Both the position numbers and the translations under genes were made by a program. Shown here piece after piece: positions 5,587-5,635 of a stretch of DNA of 5,635 nucleotides; within the stretch, counting starts at the first letter, position 1, and every line of letters starts with the position of its first letter. The notes beneath the pieces are model-generated. The model saw only the letters and a list, made by a program, of their open reading frames with translations, did not search any database and was not told where the DNA came from. The DNA comes from UBA1765 sp045615885 (lineage in GTDB: Bacteria; Fibrobacterota; Fibrobacteria; Fibrobacterales; Fibrobacteraceae), in the NCBI GenBank assembly GCA_045615885.1, contig JAZLFR010000012.1:1-5635 (forward strand). The letters are read 5' to 3'.

Positions 5587-5635
5587 AATGAATATGGCTT
5601 GCGAAAAGCCCTCTATTAAAAAATCTACAAGTCCA
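5587..5635 (-). repeat. Right terminal inverted repeat of the IS
   Basis: AGTCCA (5630-5635) is the complement of the left tip. CCCTCTATTA (5609-5618) matches the left TAATAAGAGGG block with one base missing, and AATGAATATG (5587-5596) exactly complements the left CATATTCATT. The terminal base of the element is the last base of the window. Confidence 0.8.
5596..5610. other. Small hairpin within the right IS end
   Basis: GGCTT (5596-5600) pairs with AAGCC (5606-5610) across GCGAA. It lies between two conserved inverted-repeat blocks, 57 bases after the orfB stop. The left end has no counterpart, so it is not part of the inverted repeat. No T-run follows on either strand. It may weakly limit transcription across the end, but this is uncertain. 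Confidence 0.35.

Larger units (their letters stand above)
4265..5635 (+). mobile_element. Apparently complete IS3-family insertion sequence, 1371 bp
   Basis: The element starts with TGGACT at 4265 and ends with AGTCCA at the last base of the window, bounded by imperfect inverted repeats. Inside are two consecutive overlapping frames typical of the family: orfA (HTH and coiled coil) and, in the -1 frame, orfB (DDE integrase), joined by an A_AAA_AAA slippery heptamer. Both ends carry TG...CA termini, as expected for IS3 elements. Length, gene order, intact catalytic triad and lack of frame damage suggest a copy that could still transpose by the copy-out, figure-eight/circle route known for the family. 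The base before the element is A4264, so a 3-4 bp target duplication would begin from TAA or ATAA; the right flank is not visible. The IS3 subgroup is not certain. Confidence 0.93.

Overview
The window looks like chromosomal DNA from a Gram-negative, diderm bacterium: one gene encodes an exported outer-membrane beta-barrel protein. I would guess the Fibrobacteres-Chlorobi-Bacteroidetes side of the tree, possibly a Fibrobacter-like organism. The guess rests on the barrel style, an RNase H1 with an N-terminal hybrid-binding domain, and a TAnnTTTG-like promoter box. It is inference; no marker gene here fixes the taxonomy.

The left 3.4 kb is a tightly packed minus-strand operon, transcribed right to left. 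It holds (i) a 182-residue protein resembling the N-terminal half of a family 9 (heptosyltransferase-like) glycosyltransferase, GTG start at 3417; (ii) a 290-residue PHP-domain phosphoesterase of the TrpH/YciV (RNase AM) type, whose start overlaps the previous stop by one base; and (iii) a long outer-membrane beta-barrel protein with a signal peptide, beginning just after the PHP stop and running off the left edge, apparently only a few residues short of its C-terminus. A 45-bp gap separates the operon from a divergent ribonuclease HI gene (3463-4062), which has no Shine-Dalgarno and may be read from a leaderless message.

Directly after the RNase H stop lie three CCCGGG-bearing 21-bp tandem units, the last completing a perfect 8-bp-stem hairpin, and then about 130 bp of AT-rich DNA with no convincing gene. 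From 4265 to the last base of the window (5635) is an apparently complete IS3-family insertion sequence of 1371 bp. It has imperfect terminal inverted repeats, orfA (HTH plus coiled coil), an A_AAA_AAA slippery heptamer and orfB (DDE integrase) in the -1 frame.

The most interesting structure is in the orfA/orfB junction. A perfect 10-bp long-range inverted repeat begins four bases after the slippery site. It encloses the orfA stop, a Shine-Dalgarno and a GTG start for free OrfB, so frameshifting and internal initiation may be coupled. The window ends exactly at the IS terminus, which suggests a contig break at a repeated element. I saw no new defence or other multi-gene system.
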